Positions 17,554-27,399 of a stretch of DNA of 44,979 nucleotides are shown here, piece by piece; the first letter of the stretch is position 1; each line of letters begins with the position of its first letter. The translations under genes were made by a program, and so were the position numbers. The notes beneath the pieces are model-generated. The model ran no database searches. It worked only from the letters and a program-made list of their open reading frames with translations, and was not told the DNA's origin. Source of the stretch: Gammaproteobacteria bacterium (lineage in GTDB: Bacteria > Pseudomonadota > Gammaproteobacteria > Steroidobacterales > Steroidobacteraceae). The DNA lies in assembly GCA_003136935.1 (NCBI GenBank), contig PLEC01000011.1, positions 22,599-67,577 of the forward strand, read 5' to 3'.

Positions 17554-19143
17554 GTGAGTCCGGCGCTGGAAAGACTAATGGATGAGGTGCACGGCGCCTG
17601 GCGCTACCGCTGGGCGGGGCTGGCCGCGGCGTGGCTGGTGGCGGTGCTCGGCTGGCTTTACGTGTTCGCGCTCCCGGACAACTATGAGGCCAGTTCGCGC
17701 GTATTCGTTGACACGCGCACGGTGCTGCGCCCCGCGTTGCAGGGACTCGCCCTGAACGAGGATCTCAACGCGGAGCTTAACTACGTGCGCCAGGCGCTGC
17801 TCGCAGGTCCCCAGCTGCAGAAGATCGCCGAGGAGGCGGGCATGCTGCCGGCGGGGGCGAGCCGGGAGCGCAAGCAGGGGGTGCTGACGAACCTGGTCAG
17901 AGGCACGCAGATTGCCGTGCGCAGCGCGAGCGAGCGTGAAGATGACCGCACCGCGGGCAACATATACCGCATCAGCTACCAGGACCCCAGTCGCGCCCGG
18001 AGCCTGAAGGTGGTGTCGATTCTGACCCGTGACCTCGTATCGGGGACCCTGGGCAGCACGCACGCGGAATCCGAGAGCGCGCAGAGATTCCTGGAGACGC
18101 AGCTGCACGACTACGAGGGGCGCCTGAACGGTTCCGAAGCGAAGCTCGCTGCATTCAAATCAGCGCACCTGGGCGTCATGCCGACGGAGGCCGGTGGCTA
18201 CTTTGCGCAGCTGCAGAAAGAGAACGAACTCGTCGAGGACACGCAGAACAAGCTGCGCACCGCGGAGAGCCGCCGTACTACGCTCGAGCGGCAGCTGCGT
18301 GGTGACGCGGTGGTCTCGGCAGTGGGAACCAGCTCGCTCTCCGGCGGCGGCGGCGGCGACACACTGTCGCGAATCGCGGAGACCCAGGCGCACCTGGATG
18401 ATCTGCTGCTGCGCTACACGGACAAGCATCCGGACGTCATCGCCACCCGGGCGACACTGGAAGAGTTGAAGAGGCGCCGCGCGGCCGAGATCGACAGCCT
18501 CCGGCGCGGCGACGCAGGAGCCGCCGCCACCAGCAGGGCGAGCGCGAGCCCCGTCTACCAGGGCATTGCACTCGCGCTGAATCAGGCGGAAGTGGACATC
18601 TCGGACCTGAGCAGCGAGCTGACGGATCACCGGGCGAAGGCGCAGGAGCTGCGCAAGATGCTCAACACCGCGCCGGAGGTGGAGGCGCAGTACGCGCAGC
18701 TCGCACGTGACTACGAAGTCAACCGACAGCAGTACACGGCGCTGCTCGAGAACTACGACAAGACCAAGCTTGGACAGCGGGCTAACGATGCGGGCTCAGT
18801 ACGCTTCACGCTGGTGCAGCCACCGTCCGTGGACTCCAATCCGGTGTCGCCCGATCGGCCGTTGCTGCTCATTGGAGTCCTGCTCGCGGCGCTCGCGGCG
18901 GGGGTGGGTGCGGCGTACGGCCTGAATCTGCTGCAGCCGGTGGCCGGCTCGGCGCGCGCGCTCGCGACGCTCACCGGGGTGACGGTATTGGGGGTGGTCG
19001 GCAACGCCTTCCCGGTGCGCACCGCCCGGACGGCCCGGCACGACGCGCGCCGGGTTTACCTGGCTACCGCGTGTCTCGTGGCAACTTTTGCAGCCATCCT
19101 GGTGCTCAGCAACGCCGGCTGGCGCATGAACCTGTCATTTTAA
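17554..19143 (+). CDS. Chain-length determinant / Wzz-GNVR protein (XrtA locus EpsF-like)
   Basis: AWRYRWAGLAAAWLVAVLGWLYVFALPDNYEASSRVFVDTRTVLRPALQGLAL..., coiled-coil middle, GNVR-like EVEAQYAQLARDYEVNRQQYTALLENYDK, C-terminal TM. Confidence 0.9.
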   Translation: MSPALERLMDEVHGAWRYRWAGLAAAWLVAVLGWLYVFALPDNYEASSRVFVDTRTVLRPALQGLALNEDLNAELNYVRQALLAGPQLQKIAEEAGMLPAGASRERKQGVLTNLVRGTQIAVRSASEREDDRTAGNIYRISYQDPSRARSLKVVSILTRDLVSGTLGSTHAESESAQRFLETQLHDYEGRLNGSEAKLAAFKSAHLGVMPTEAGGYFAQLQKENELVEDTQNKLRTAESRRTTLERQLRGDAVVSAVGTSSLSGGGGGDTLSRIAETQAHLDDLLLRYTDKHPDVIATRATLEELKRRRAAEIDSLRRGDAGAAATSRASASPVYQGIALALNQAEVDISDLSSELTDHRAKAQELRKMLNTAPEVEAQYAQLARDYEVNRQQYTALLENYDKTKLGQRANDAGSVRFTLVQPPSVDSNPVSPDRPLLLIGVLLAALAAGVGAAYGLNLLQPVAGSARALATLTGVTVLGVVGNAFPVRTARTARHDARRVYLATACLVATFAAILVLSNAGWRMNLSF

Positions 19144-19170
19144 CCTCTGGTAAGACCCCTGGTGAACTAA

Positions 19171-20067
19171 GTGAGCCTCATCGAAAACACCCTCGGGAAA
19201 GTGCGGCGCGCCGCCGCCGCCGCCGCCGCCGCCAAACCGGAACCGCTGGCGCCGCGCGCCGTCGGGGTGCCCGTGCCCTCCGAGGCGCTGGCTGATTCCT
19301 CCACGCTGCCGGATTACGACTACCGTCGTGTGGCGGTTGATCTCGCTGCGCTGCGCGCGGCGGGACACGTGCCGGATGCCAGCGAGGATCAGCGCTTCGC
19401 GGAGCACTTCCGCCGCATCAAGCGCTCGGTCGTTGCCAAGGCCACGGGCACTGGCGCTGTTGCCGACTCGCGGCTAGTCGCAGTCACGAGCCCGCTGCCA
19501 GGTGATGGCAAGACCTTCACCAGTGTCAACCTCGCGTTCAGCCTGGCCCGCGAGCGGGATCTGTCCGTGCTGCTGGTGGACGCGGACCTGCACAAGTCGC
19601 AGATCACGCAGGATCTCGGCCTTGAGGATCAGCCGGGACTGGTGGATGCGCTCCTGGATGAGTCGTGCGACGCGGAGTCCCTCGTCCTGCGCACGGATAT
19701 TCCTGGTCTCGACATCCTGCCCGCCGGCCGTTCGGTCGAAGATGCTCCGGAACTCGCCGCCAGCGCGCGCATGGCGCAGATCGTGGCGCGGCTCGCCGCG
19801 CGCAACCCGCGCCGGCTGGTGTTGCTCGACTGCGCGCCGGTGCTGGCCGCGAGCGAGGTCCGGGGCCTCATGCAGCTTTCCGGACAGGTACTGCTCGTCG
19901 TGCGGGCCGGTCAGACACCGCAGCAGGCGGTCGTGGATGCCATCGCGCAGCTTGATCCGAAACGCTTGCTGGGCCTGGTCCTGAATGACGCGCGGCACGG
20001 TGCGGCGACCTACTACGGCTATAGCGGTTACTACGGAGCGCTGGACGATGCTGCGCGCGCCGGTTAG
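19171..20067 (+). CDS. BY-kinase / CpsD-CapB-like tyrosine autokinase (XrtA-associated)
   Basis: VTSPLPGDGKTFTSVNLAFSLA (Walker A), VLLVDADLHKSQ (Walker A'), LVLLDCAPVL (Walker B), C-terminal tyrosines YYGYSGYYG. Confidence 0.88.
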   Translation: MSLIENTLGKVRRAAAAAAAAKPEPLAPRAVGVPVPSEALADSSTLPDYDYRRVAVDLAALRAAGHVPDASEDQRFAEHFRRIKRSVVAKATGTGAVADSRLVAVTSPLPGDGKTFTSVNLAFSLARERDLSVLLVDADLHKSQITQDLGLEDQPGLVDALLDESCDAESLVLRTDIPGLDILPAGRSVEDAPELAASARMAQIVARLAARNPRRLVLLDCAPVLAASEVRGLMQLSGQVLLVVRAGQTPQQAVVDAIAQLDPKRLLGLVLNDARHGAATYYGYSGYYGALDDAARAG

Positions 20068-21487
20068 CCGCGCGCTTGCAGCCTGCGCCCTCACCGCCGG
20101 CGCCCTTGCTCCGGCGGCTGCCTGGGCGCAGAGCTTACCAGGCACCCAGCCGAGCATACTGGGCACCCAGCCGAGCGTACTGGGCACGCCGCCGGCGGAC
20201 ACGACCAACATTTTCCTGACCGCAGGCATCGGGGAGACCGATAACGTCGGACTCACCGCGACCGGGGCCGAGTCGCAGACCATCGCGAACGTCGGGTTAC
20301 TCGTCGACGTCGAGCGCAACGACCCGCTCCTGCAGGGGAGCCTCAAGGGCGATGTTGCCTATATCGACTACCTCGAGCACGCCTTCCCGGGCCAGGTGGT
20401 CGGCCGCCTCGACGGCATCGGATCCTTCACGCTGGTTCCGGACAACATCAAGTGGGTGCTGCAGGACGCCTACGGCACGGCGCAGGTGGATCCGCTGGCA
20501 CCAGTCGATCGCAACAACGTGCAGAGCGTGAACGTGCTGTCCACCGGCCCCGACTTTGTCATGCGCCCGAGCGACAGCGTGTTCCTGCGCCTGGGTGCCC
20601 GTTATGCGCTAGTGGACTACGAGACGAGCCCCTTCAACAGCCACCAGGTGTTGGGCATGGCCGCCATCGGTGATGAGCTGTCGTTAGCGTCGAACATCTC
20701 GCTCAACGCCGACATTTCCCAAATCCGCTTCCAGGACACGTTTGTCAACCCCGACTACGATCGCAGGAAGTTCTACCTGCGCTATGACACGCGTGGATCG
20801 CGCACCAGCCTCTCGCTGGATCTGGGCGTGGCGCAGGTGGACGACGCCGGGCCGTGGACTTCGGCGCTGCTTGCGCAGCTGACTCTCGCACGGGACCTGA
20901 CGCCGTTCCAGTCGGTGACCATCTCCGGAGGCCGGCAGTTCACGGACGCCTCGGACAGCTTCAGCGGGCTGACGAGCGGCGCTGCGGCGGCCGCGGTGAT
21001 CGCACCGGGATTCGGTAGCGCCGGCAACTATCTGGATACCTATGGCTCGCTGGGATGGCAGTTCAAGGAGGGCCGTACGACCATCGGCGTGTCGGGCAGA
21101 TGGGAGCGCGACACCTACACCATCGAGCCGACGCCGCTGCAGCTCGCGGAATTCATCGCGGAGGGGATTTATGCCGCGGGGCTGGACGTCACGCGTGCGA
21201 GCGCCGAAGCGCGCATGCAGCGCGATGTCGCGCCGAACCTGACGGCCGAAGTCCACGCCGGGTACACGCACGAGAACTACGAGACCATCGGATTCATCGA
21301 CCATATCGTGCTCGCCGGGGTCGGCCTTACGTTCAAGCCGAGCCGCCGCCTGCAGTATCGACTGAGTTTTGACCACAACGCGCGGACGGCGGAGAACGTT
21401 CCGACACTCGTCGCAACGCAGGGGCTGGGTACAGGCTACACGCAGAACGAGATATTCCTGACGGCCGTGTACCGGCTAAGCGAGTAG
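20048..21487 (+). CDS. Outer-membrane beta-barrel protein of the XrtA/PEP-CTERM EPS locus
   Basis: Signal peptide (ALAACALTAGALAPAAAWAQ), long alternating beta pattern, terminal strand ...NEIFLTAVYRLSE; start overlaps the BY-kinase 3' end. Confidence 0.75.
   Translation: MLRAPVSRALAACALTAGALAPAAAWAQSLPGTQPSILGTQPSVLGTPPADTTNIFLTAGIGETDNVGLTATGAESQTIANVGLLVDVERNDPLLQGSLKGDVAYIDYLEHAFPGQVVGRLDGIGSFTLVPDNIKWVLQDAYGTAQVDPLAPVDRNNVQSVNVLSTGPDFVMRPSDSVFLRLGARYALVDYETSPFNSHQVLGMAAIGDELSLASNISLNADISQIRFQDTFVNPDYDRRKFYLRYDTRGSRTSLSLDLGVAQVDDAGPWTSALLAQLTLARDLTPFQSVTISGGRQFTDASDSFSGLTSGAAAAAVIAPGFGSAGNYLDTYGSLGWQFKEGRTTIGVSGRWERDTYTIEPTPLQLAEFIAEGIYAAGLDVTRASAEARMQRDVAPNLTAEVHAGYTHENYETIGFIDHIVLAGVGLTFKPSRRLQYRLSFDHNARTAENVPTLVATQGLGTGYTQNEIFLTAVYRLSE
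20141..20187 (+). repeat. 21-bp tandem repeat coding GTQPS(I/V)L heptapeptides
   Basis: ggcacccagccgagcatactg / ggcacccagccgagcgtactg / ggcac... Confidence 0.8.
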
Positions 21488-21639
21488 ACCGCGGCAGCGG
21501 CTCACTCGCGCGGTTCCGTGATTACAGTCCCCGACAAGTAGAGGCTGCCCGGCGCTGCTGTGGCGCGCCTCTCCAGCGATACGTTCTGGATGGAGCGCTC
21601 CGGAGACTCGACCTAGTCAAAATGGAATGACCGGCTCCC

Positions 21640-21930
21640 GATTTGCAGCATTGCAGATTACGCTGTGAATCGGGAAAGATCGCGGCGCAGAGCCGCATAC
21701 AAATGGAAGCCGGCGCTGGATTAGCATCGTTCTCAAGTACACATCGCCGAGTTGGTAATGCCGGCGAGGGCTACTTCCCCACCGCTGGAGCGCTGTCGAG
21801 GCGTCAATCCCGCCCATGCCACAAATTGTCGTCCGTTCTTAAATTGACCGGGATCCGCCACTTCCGCAACCAGCGTCGTCGCCACTATCGGACCCACTCC
21901 GGGGATGGAGGCCAGCAACTACTGCTGAAG
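21640..21930 (-). mobile_element. IS110-family transposase 3' remnant (frameshifted)
   Basis: LASIPGVGPIVATTLVAEVADPGQFKNGRQFVAWAGLTPRQRSSGGEVALAGIT; then LGDVYLRTMLIQ in a different frame. Confidence 0.75.
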
Positions 21931-21981
21931 CTACTTTGAGCGATGGTTGCGCCGTAATCGGTAATTACGCGGCGTGATTGA

Positions 21982-22510
21982 TTAGCTCGGAAAGTCGTGC
22001 AAGTCGGAGCGCAAAGGGTTGGCAGCGAAGTGCTGCTTCCACAGGCGCGGGGTGAGTTCGGCGACACGGCTGGCGGGGTGTTCACTGATTCGCTGCAGCA
22101 CATCGACCAGGCAGGTGTACGGGTCGATGCCGTGTAGTCGGCAGGTGACGATCAAGCTGTGGATGATGCCGACGTGTTTGGCACCCAGTTCAGTCCAGCA
22201 GAAGAGCCAGGATCTTCGACCCATCGGAACGACGCGCAACGCCCGCTCCAGATGATTCGTGTCGATGGGGACGTCCGGGTCAGTGAGAAAGACTTCGAGG
22301 CCGACACGCCGTTCGCGCACATAGTTCACGGCCTGGATGAACGGGTTGCTCGGGGTGAAGCCTTGGCGCTGAAGTTGAGGCAAGTACGGAGACTGCCGGT
22401 TGTTGCTGGTTGGAGACGCGGCAGAACGCGTCCAGGGCGGCTTCGCTCGGTAGTCGCCTACTGCGCGCTCTGTCGTAGCGGATCTTCGCGTGCGCGAGCT
22501 CGCTCAGCAC
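21982..22510 (-). mobile_element. IS66-family transposase (TnpC) C-terminal remnant
   Basis: NPFIQAVNYVRERRVGLEVFLTDPDVPIDTNHLERALRVVPMGRRSWLFCWTELGAKHVGIIHSLIVTCRLHGIDPYTCLVDVLQRI; 5' end degraded. Confidence 0.8.
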
Positions 22511-22552
22511 CCGTTAGGCCGGCTTGATGTCGTTGAGGCGCCTTGCAGCTGC

Positions 22553-23734
22553 CTACAGCTGTCGCGAGAGCAACGGCGCAACGTGCTTGGCACCGTACAT
22601 GAACCGCATGATCGGTCCGAATACCGGCGCACTCGCTATGCCGACGATAAACAGCCCCGCAACAGAGCATTCGAAGCGCGAACTTAATGCAGGGATGCCC
22701 GCGGCTTCCCGCTCGATTTTCGCTCTCAGCGACGGCTCGAGATAGTCGAGGCGGTCTACGTCGACTTTGAACCCAGTCGCGGCGATGACATGGTCCGCGT
22801 AAGTCTCCGCTGTGCCCCGAGGTCCCGCAACAGTGAGGCGCACCCCGTTGCTTTCACGCACTACCTCCCGTACCTGCGAATTCAGTAGTAACTCCACGCG
22901 TGCTTCGATGCGGTCGCGAAGCCACCAGGCGCCGCTTGGACCATAGGAGCCGAGCAGAAACCTGTGGCGCTTCGCTGCTGGAAAGTACCATCGAAATACA
23001 CCGGGCAGCTCCGAAACAGCGGCGCTCTTCCACCCCGCTCCCACTCCGGCGTCCGGCGCAATCAAGCGCTGCAACAGCGGACGCACTCTCGAGGGCAGGT
23101 TCCATGAGATCTGAGGCCTCCGTACGAACACACGAACGCGAGCCCCGTTTTCGTGCAGCAACGCGGCGGTTTCCAATGCGGATTGACCAGCGCCGATGAT
23201 GCAGACGTCACGCCCCGCATATCCCTTCACATCGCCAATGCAGGTACTGTGCATGGCCAGTGGCTCCGGCAGCGCCGCCAGCTCCGGCGGCCCGACACGA
23301 AAGGCCATGTGCCCGGTAGCGAGGACTACGCGGCGCGTGGTGAATCTTGCGCCATCGGTCAGCTGGATCTCGAAGCCGGTGGGAATGCCGCGTACCTGTG
23401 TCACTTTGACATCGCGCGGCTCACCCACCGCGTGTTCGAGAAACCATTGCGCGTAGTCCAGAAAGAGCGCGAGGCTAAGTGGGCTTCCCACCGGCTGATA
23501 GGACAGTCCCCGGGCTTGACAGTATCGTTGCAGCGTGTAGCGGCGCTGCGGATCCCAGAGGCTGGAAGCGAAGCGCTCCGACTTCAGCACCATCCCTTGC
23601 GGCATGAAGCTGCGCCAGCTCTCCAGGGACGTCCCCAGTAATTCAAAAGATCTTCCTCGCGCTCGCAAATGAGCGGCGATCGACAACCCGTACGGACCTG
23701 CCCCGACGATCGTAGTTTCTACGTCCAAGATCAC
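22553..23734 (-). CDS. FAD/NAD(P)-binding monooxygenase-like protein
   Basis: TTIVGAGPYGLSIAAHLRARG (GxGxxG), VCIIGAGQSALETAALLHENG (second nucleotide-binding motif), ATGHM and ATGF motifs. Confidence 0.85.
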   Translation of the reverse strand: MILDVETTIVGAGPYGLSIAAHLRARGRSFELLGTSLESWRSFMPQGMVLKSERFASSLWDPQRRYTLQRYCQARGLSYQPVGSPLSLALFLDYAQWFLEHAVGEPRDVKVTQVRGIPTGFEIQLTDGARFTTRRVVLATGHMAFRVGPPELAALPEPLAMHSTCIGDVKGYAGRDVCIIGAGQSALETAALLHENGARVRVFVRRPQISWNLPSRVRPLLQRLIAPDAGVGAGWKSAAVSELPGVFRWYFPAAKRHRFLLGSYGPSGAWWLRDRIEARVELLLNSQVREVVRESNGVRLTVAGPRGTAETYADHVIAATGFKVDVDRLDYLEPSLRAKIEREAAGIPALSSRFECSVAGLFIVGIASAPVFGPIMRFMYGAKHVAPLLSRQL

Positions 23735-23737
23735 TCC

Positions 23738-24928
23738 TCATAGCGGCGCAGTGCGATTCGTGAGCGCACGAACAACGCGCTGAATGCGCTCAACCCAACG
23801 TTCGTACACGTAGTAGTACAGTGCAGGCAACGGATCTGACCATCTAAAATAGCCATCGACGGCGCGCATTCCGGCGGCGAGCGGAGTGCGAAACCCGACA
23901 GATGAACGCCAGGCGAGCCGTGGAGACGCCGCAGCAATAGGTGGCGAGTGGCATTCCAGCTCGCTCATGTACGTCCTTAACGGAAGATTTACGCCGCACA
24001 ATGTGGCGATTTCCTCCTGCCAATCCGTCCGCCCCACGGTGGGCTCGATGATGACAAAGCGCCCGCTGCGTCGGTCGCGCTTGAATTCAAGGCTGCCCAA
24101 TCCCCGGTATTCAACGCGCGTGATGAACTGCATGGTCGGAGCGAGGAGCTCGCGGGCCACTTCAGGCGCCGCGACGCAGACGGCCGTACTGCCGATGCCG
24201 GGCGGAGTGCAGAGAAGCTTTCGACCGGTAAACAAACCGAGTAGGTTACTGGAACGATCGCAACTGAAGAGCGTAAAGAATAGTTCCGTATCGGGTCCGT
24301 CGACCCATTCCTGGACGACGACGCTCGGCGCGCATGAGAGCATCTGCGTCCCGACGCGCTGCGCCTCGTGGAGGGTCTCAACTCGTACCGCGCGCTCAAC
24401 GATACCCTTCAACACGAGAGTCTTATCGGCCGGCTTGATTATCAGAGGGGGTCGCAGGTTACGGAGCAGTTCCAAGTTGGCGACATGATTGACACATACC
24501 GCCCGCGGCACGACGAAGCGTTCGCGCTCCGCGAGCGCCTGGAACATCGCCTTGTCGGCGAGCGCCCGCACAACCGCCTCGGAGGGCAAACTAATGCGGT
24601 AATGCGCTTCGATCTCACGCCGGTAAGCGGATACACAATTGACGCACTCATCACTGGTCAGAATCAGCACCGGTCGGCATGTAAGGAGTTCGGCGAGCGC
24701 TATGAGGGAGTCGATCAGGCCGCGACCCTCCAGTGCAGGAACGGCGACATACTTGCAGTACCGCGACCAACTGGCCGCACAGAGGCGCGTGGTCTCAAGC
24801 AGATAGATCGGCATTCGGCCGTGTGCAAGGCTGCGGACCACACCCAAAGCGTTCAAGGTCCCGCCCATGACCACAACAGGGACTTGCGCTGAATCTCCAG
24901 AACCGACACTACGCCGGCGGCTTTTCAT
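23738..24928 (-). CDS. ATP-grasp domain protein
   Basis: VVVMGGTLNALGVVRSLAHGR; PPLIIKPADKTLVLKGI; VVVQEWVDGPDTELFF; YRGLGSLEFKRDRRSGRFVIIEPTVGRTDWQEEIA. Confidence 0.8.
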   Translation of the reverse strand: MKSRRRSVGSGDSAQVPVVVMGGTLNALGVVRSLAHGRMPIYLLETTRLCAASWSRYCKYVAVPALEGRGLIDSLIALAELLTCRPVLILTSDECVNCVSAYRREIEAHYRISLPSEAVVRALADKAMFQALAERERFVVPRAVCVNHVANLELLRNLRPPLIIKPADKTLVLKGIVERAVRVETLHEAQRVGTQMLSCAPSVVVQEWVDGPDTELFFTLFSCDRSSNLLGLFTGRKLLCTPPGIGSTAVCVAAPEVARELLAPTMQFITRVEYRGLGSLEFKRDRRSGRFVIIEPTVGRTDWQEEIATLCGVNLPLRTYMSELECHSPPIAAASPRLAWRSSVGFRTPLAAGMRAVDGYFRWSDPLPALYYYVYERWVERIQRVVRALTNRTAPL

Positions 24929-25139
24929 TCTGGGATTCTAACGGCGTTAGACGGTTCCTTGAGCCATCCTCGGCCATCACGGCCGTCTTTTTGTGACGAA
25001 TTTCTAAGTTGAGCGAATCGCCGCCTCTGTGCCGGCTCCGTTCGAAGGCGGCATGTCAGCTCACACGACCGGGCGAGGCATCTCGTAGCTGCCAGGCCTG
25101 CCGGCGTGCCGTCCAGCCCGTTACTTGAAATGCGGCGCG

Positions 25140-25155
25140 TGTGACGCGTTTCACA
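25140..25155. promoter_or_regulatory. CRP-family-like site TGTGACGCGTTTCACA upstream of truncated GT2
   Basis: Exact TGTGA-N6-TCACA. Confidence 0.55.
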
Positions 25156-25193
25156 TCGCCTGGGTACCCTCGAGTGTTTTGCAGGTACGCTAA

Positions 25194-25208
25194 GCACTGT
25201 CACAGTGC
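25194..25208. promoter_or_regulatory. Perfect 15-bp palindrome GCACTGT-C-ACAGTGC
   Basis: Arms perfectly complementary; between the CRP-like site and the truncated GT2 start. Confidence 0.4.
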
Positions 25209-25236
25209 AGCGTATGGGCGCCAACGAGGTAGGTGA

Positions 25237-25486
25237 ATGCTAAGCCCGGCCACAATCATCTTTTGGACCTGCAGCGCTCTACTGCTCTATTTGTATGTCG
25301 TGTATCCGCCCCTCGTACGACTGCTCGCGATCAGGTTCGGCAGGCCGATCGTCCGCGGCAACGCTCTGCCTACGGTCACGGTCATCGTCACCGCGTACAA
25401 CGAAGAAAAGAGCATCGTGGCGAAGCTTTCGAATCTGGCAAGCTTGGACTACCCCGCGTCATTGCTCAACGTACTGGTTGCCTCAG
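25237..25486 (+). pseudogene. Truncated GT2 N-terminus
   Basis: TVTVIVTAYNEEKSIVAKLSNLASLDYPASLLNVLVAS, then loss of homology exactly where the DGSTD segment is expected. Confidence 0.7.
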
Positions 25487-25639
25487 CGCCCTGGGTGCGC
25501 CCAGGCCGGAACCAACCACCACCGCCGGTATGGTCACGGACGCAGGCAATTTAGCCATTGTGCCGGCGCATAGTGACGTACTCCAGATACTCGGCTCGGT
25601 ACCGGTGCGTTCCGTGCAGCGACACGAACTACCTCAATA

Positions 25640-27277
25640 CTATCTGCCAAGCCAGACCCTTTCCCCGGCTGCGGTAAATGTAACGGTATCGCTCTTAAAT
25701 GGCAGGAACACCCTTTGAATCTCAAGTGGACTTGGCGATGGATACTCCTTGAAACTCCAGCCGTCACGGGCGGATTCGTCAGTTCCGAAGAGAGAATCCC
25801 CCAGAAAGACTCGGCCACCGTGCCGCATCGTTTCTTGAATATTGCGCAATTCCGCAGCTTCCCAGCCGGTTCCACGCATCACGATCTCATTCGAAAGATT
25901 GTCGATCTTCGGCATGTTAGGGTCATGCGGGTTGGAAATGACCGACTTACGCTGACCAAGCACTATTACTAAATCTTTACCGGAGGTAGCTTTGTGCAGT
26001 TCGCGCAACCATTCTTGCCGGTAGGAATCCGTGCTGAAAGCCTTAGCGAATGCCCCTTCCCAGTTCACCGATGCGATACCGCACAAGGCGATCGCGATTA
26101 CCACATTAGCCATGCCGCCACGGGCATGCGCCTTCGTCTTCGCGGCCAGAGCCAATAGCAACAACTGAAAGGGCAAGGACGGGAAATAGCGTTCTAAGTC
26201 CGAACCCTGCCACGTTACCGCGAACAGCAGATTTGCGCAGATGGCAACCAGACTCGCGACAATTAGACCTCTTTCAAAGTTGGAGTGCGTCGCGAAACGC
26301 TTCAGCAGGACGTAGCTGCTGTACATGGCACCTGCGTACACGACGATAGGTGTCAGCATCCACGGTGACCAGGGAAAACCCCGTTCGTGGAGACCCCACA
26401 AACGCAGCTTTTGACCGAGGTCGGATATCGACAGTATGGATTGAGGCCATCCAATCAGAACCCGGGCTAGTTGCGATACACCAAGATGTGCAGGAATGCC
26501 GTGATTTGTTGATGAAAGCCACAGATGTAAGCTGCGCGCCGGGGGGCGCCCGCCCGATTCGAAGGCGTGCGTCGCTTGAACGTTCCATGCAGCGAGCAGC
26601 GGCACGACAAACGTGAGCACACACCCAGTCATCATGGCTATTGAATTTCTCAGGTGGTCGCGCCGCAATGCGCGATCCCAGCGAGGCGTCAAAACCAGAA
26701 TCAGAAGCACGGCTGGAATGGAGAGGCACTGAATCGCCCAGGTTGCTGCCGAGGCGCCTGCGAACCCACCCGCCAGGACCGCAGAACACAATGATGCCGG
26801 CGCATCGCGCTTCGCCACTGCAAAAATCATCGCGATGATAAGCAGGAAAATACTCAGGCTATAGCTACAGCCTGAAAATGAATAAGTCCAGAAGCCGTTC
26901 GATACAACCAGCAGTGCGGCAGTCGCACTTGTGATGAATCGGTTGCACCCTACTTTCAAGAGAAAAAACGACATTCCAACGACAGCCAGCGCGCTCGACA
27001 TCAGCGAAAGCCACTGTAACGTCCACAGAGCATCGGAGACTGATCGAAGACCACCAACGGAGGCTGCCACGAGATAGGCAAGCGGACGCCACAATAGGTG
27101 TCCAGGCTCGATCAGATTGCCGGCCCGAATATCGCTTACGTAGGTCGTGGCGTCCCCGTACCAAACGGAGTTGGACAAACCAAAGAGAAGCAAGCTCCCG
27201 AGCGCGATGACGGTGATCAACATCCAATCCGAACGATCGAGTGAGCCCCTCTCCAGCACAGTAGTAGACATGCTCAT
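25640..27277 (-). CDS. Polytopic membrane protein, possibly GT-C-like glycosyltransferase
   Basis: 545 aa, many TM helices; N-terminal VWYGDATTYVSDIRAGNLIEPGHLLWRPLAYLV resembles the first-loop Asp motif of GT-C enzymes. Confidence 0.65.
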   Translation of the reverse strand: MSMSTTVLERGSLDRSDWMLITVIALGSLLLFGLSNSVWYGDATTYVSDIRAGNLIEPGHLLWRPLAYLVAASVGGLRSVSDALWTLQWLSLMSSALAVVGMSFFLLKVGCNRFITSATAALLVVSNGFWTYSFSGCSYSLSIFLLIIAMIFAVAKRDAPASLCSAVLAGGFAGASAATWAIQCLSIPAVLLILVLTPRWDRALRRDHLRNSIAMMTGCVLTFVVPLLAAWNVQATHAFESGGRPPARSLHLWLSSTNHGIPAHLGVSQLARVLIGWPQSILSISDLGQKLRLWGLHERGFPWSPWMLTPIVVYAGAMYSSYVLLKRFATHSNFERGLIVASLVAICANLLFAVTWQGSDLERYFPSLPFQLLLLALAAKTKAHARGGMANVVIAIALCGIASVNWEGAFAKAFSTDSYRQEWLRELHKATSGKDLVIVLGQRKSVISNPHDPNMPKIDNLSNEIVMRGTGWEAAELRNIQETMRHGGRVFLGDSLFGTDESARDGWSFKEYPSPSPLEIQRVFLPFKSDTVTFTAAGERVWLGR

Positions 27278-27399
27278 AGAGATTGTTTCGCCCCGTCCCG
27301 AGTACTTATTGGCCGCGAAAAACGAATGCTTTGAGGCGACAAGTTTAACAGAAGGCCTGCGAGCACCTGCGGCGAGCGTAAGAACCGGGCGATCGTGGG

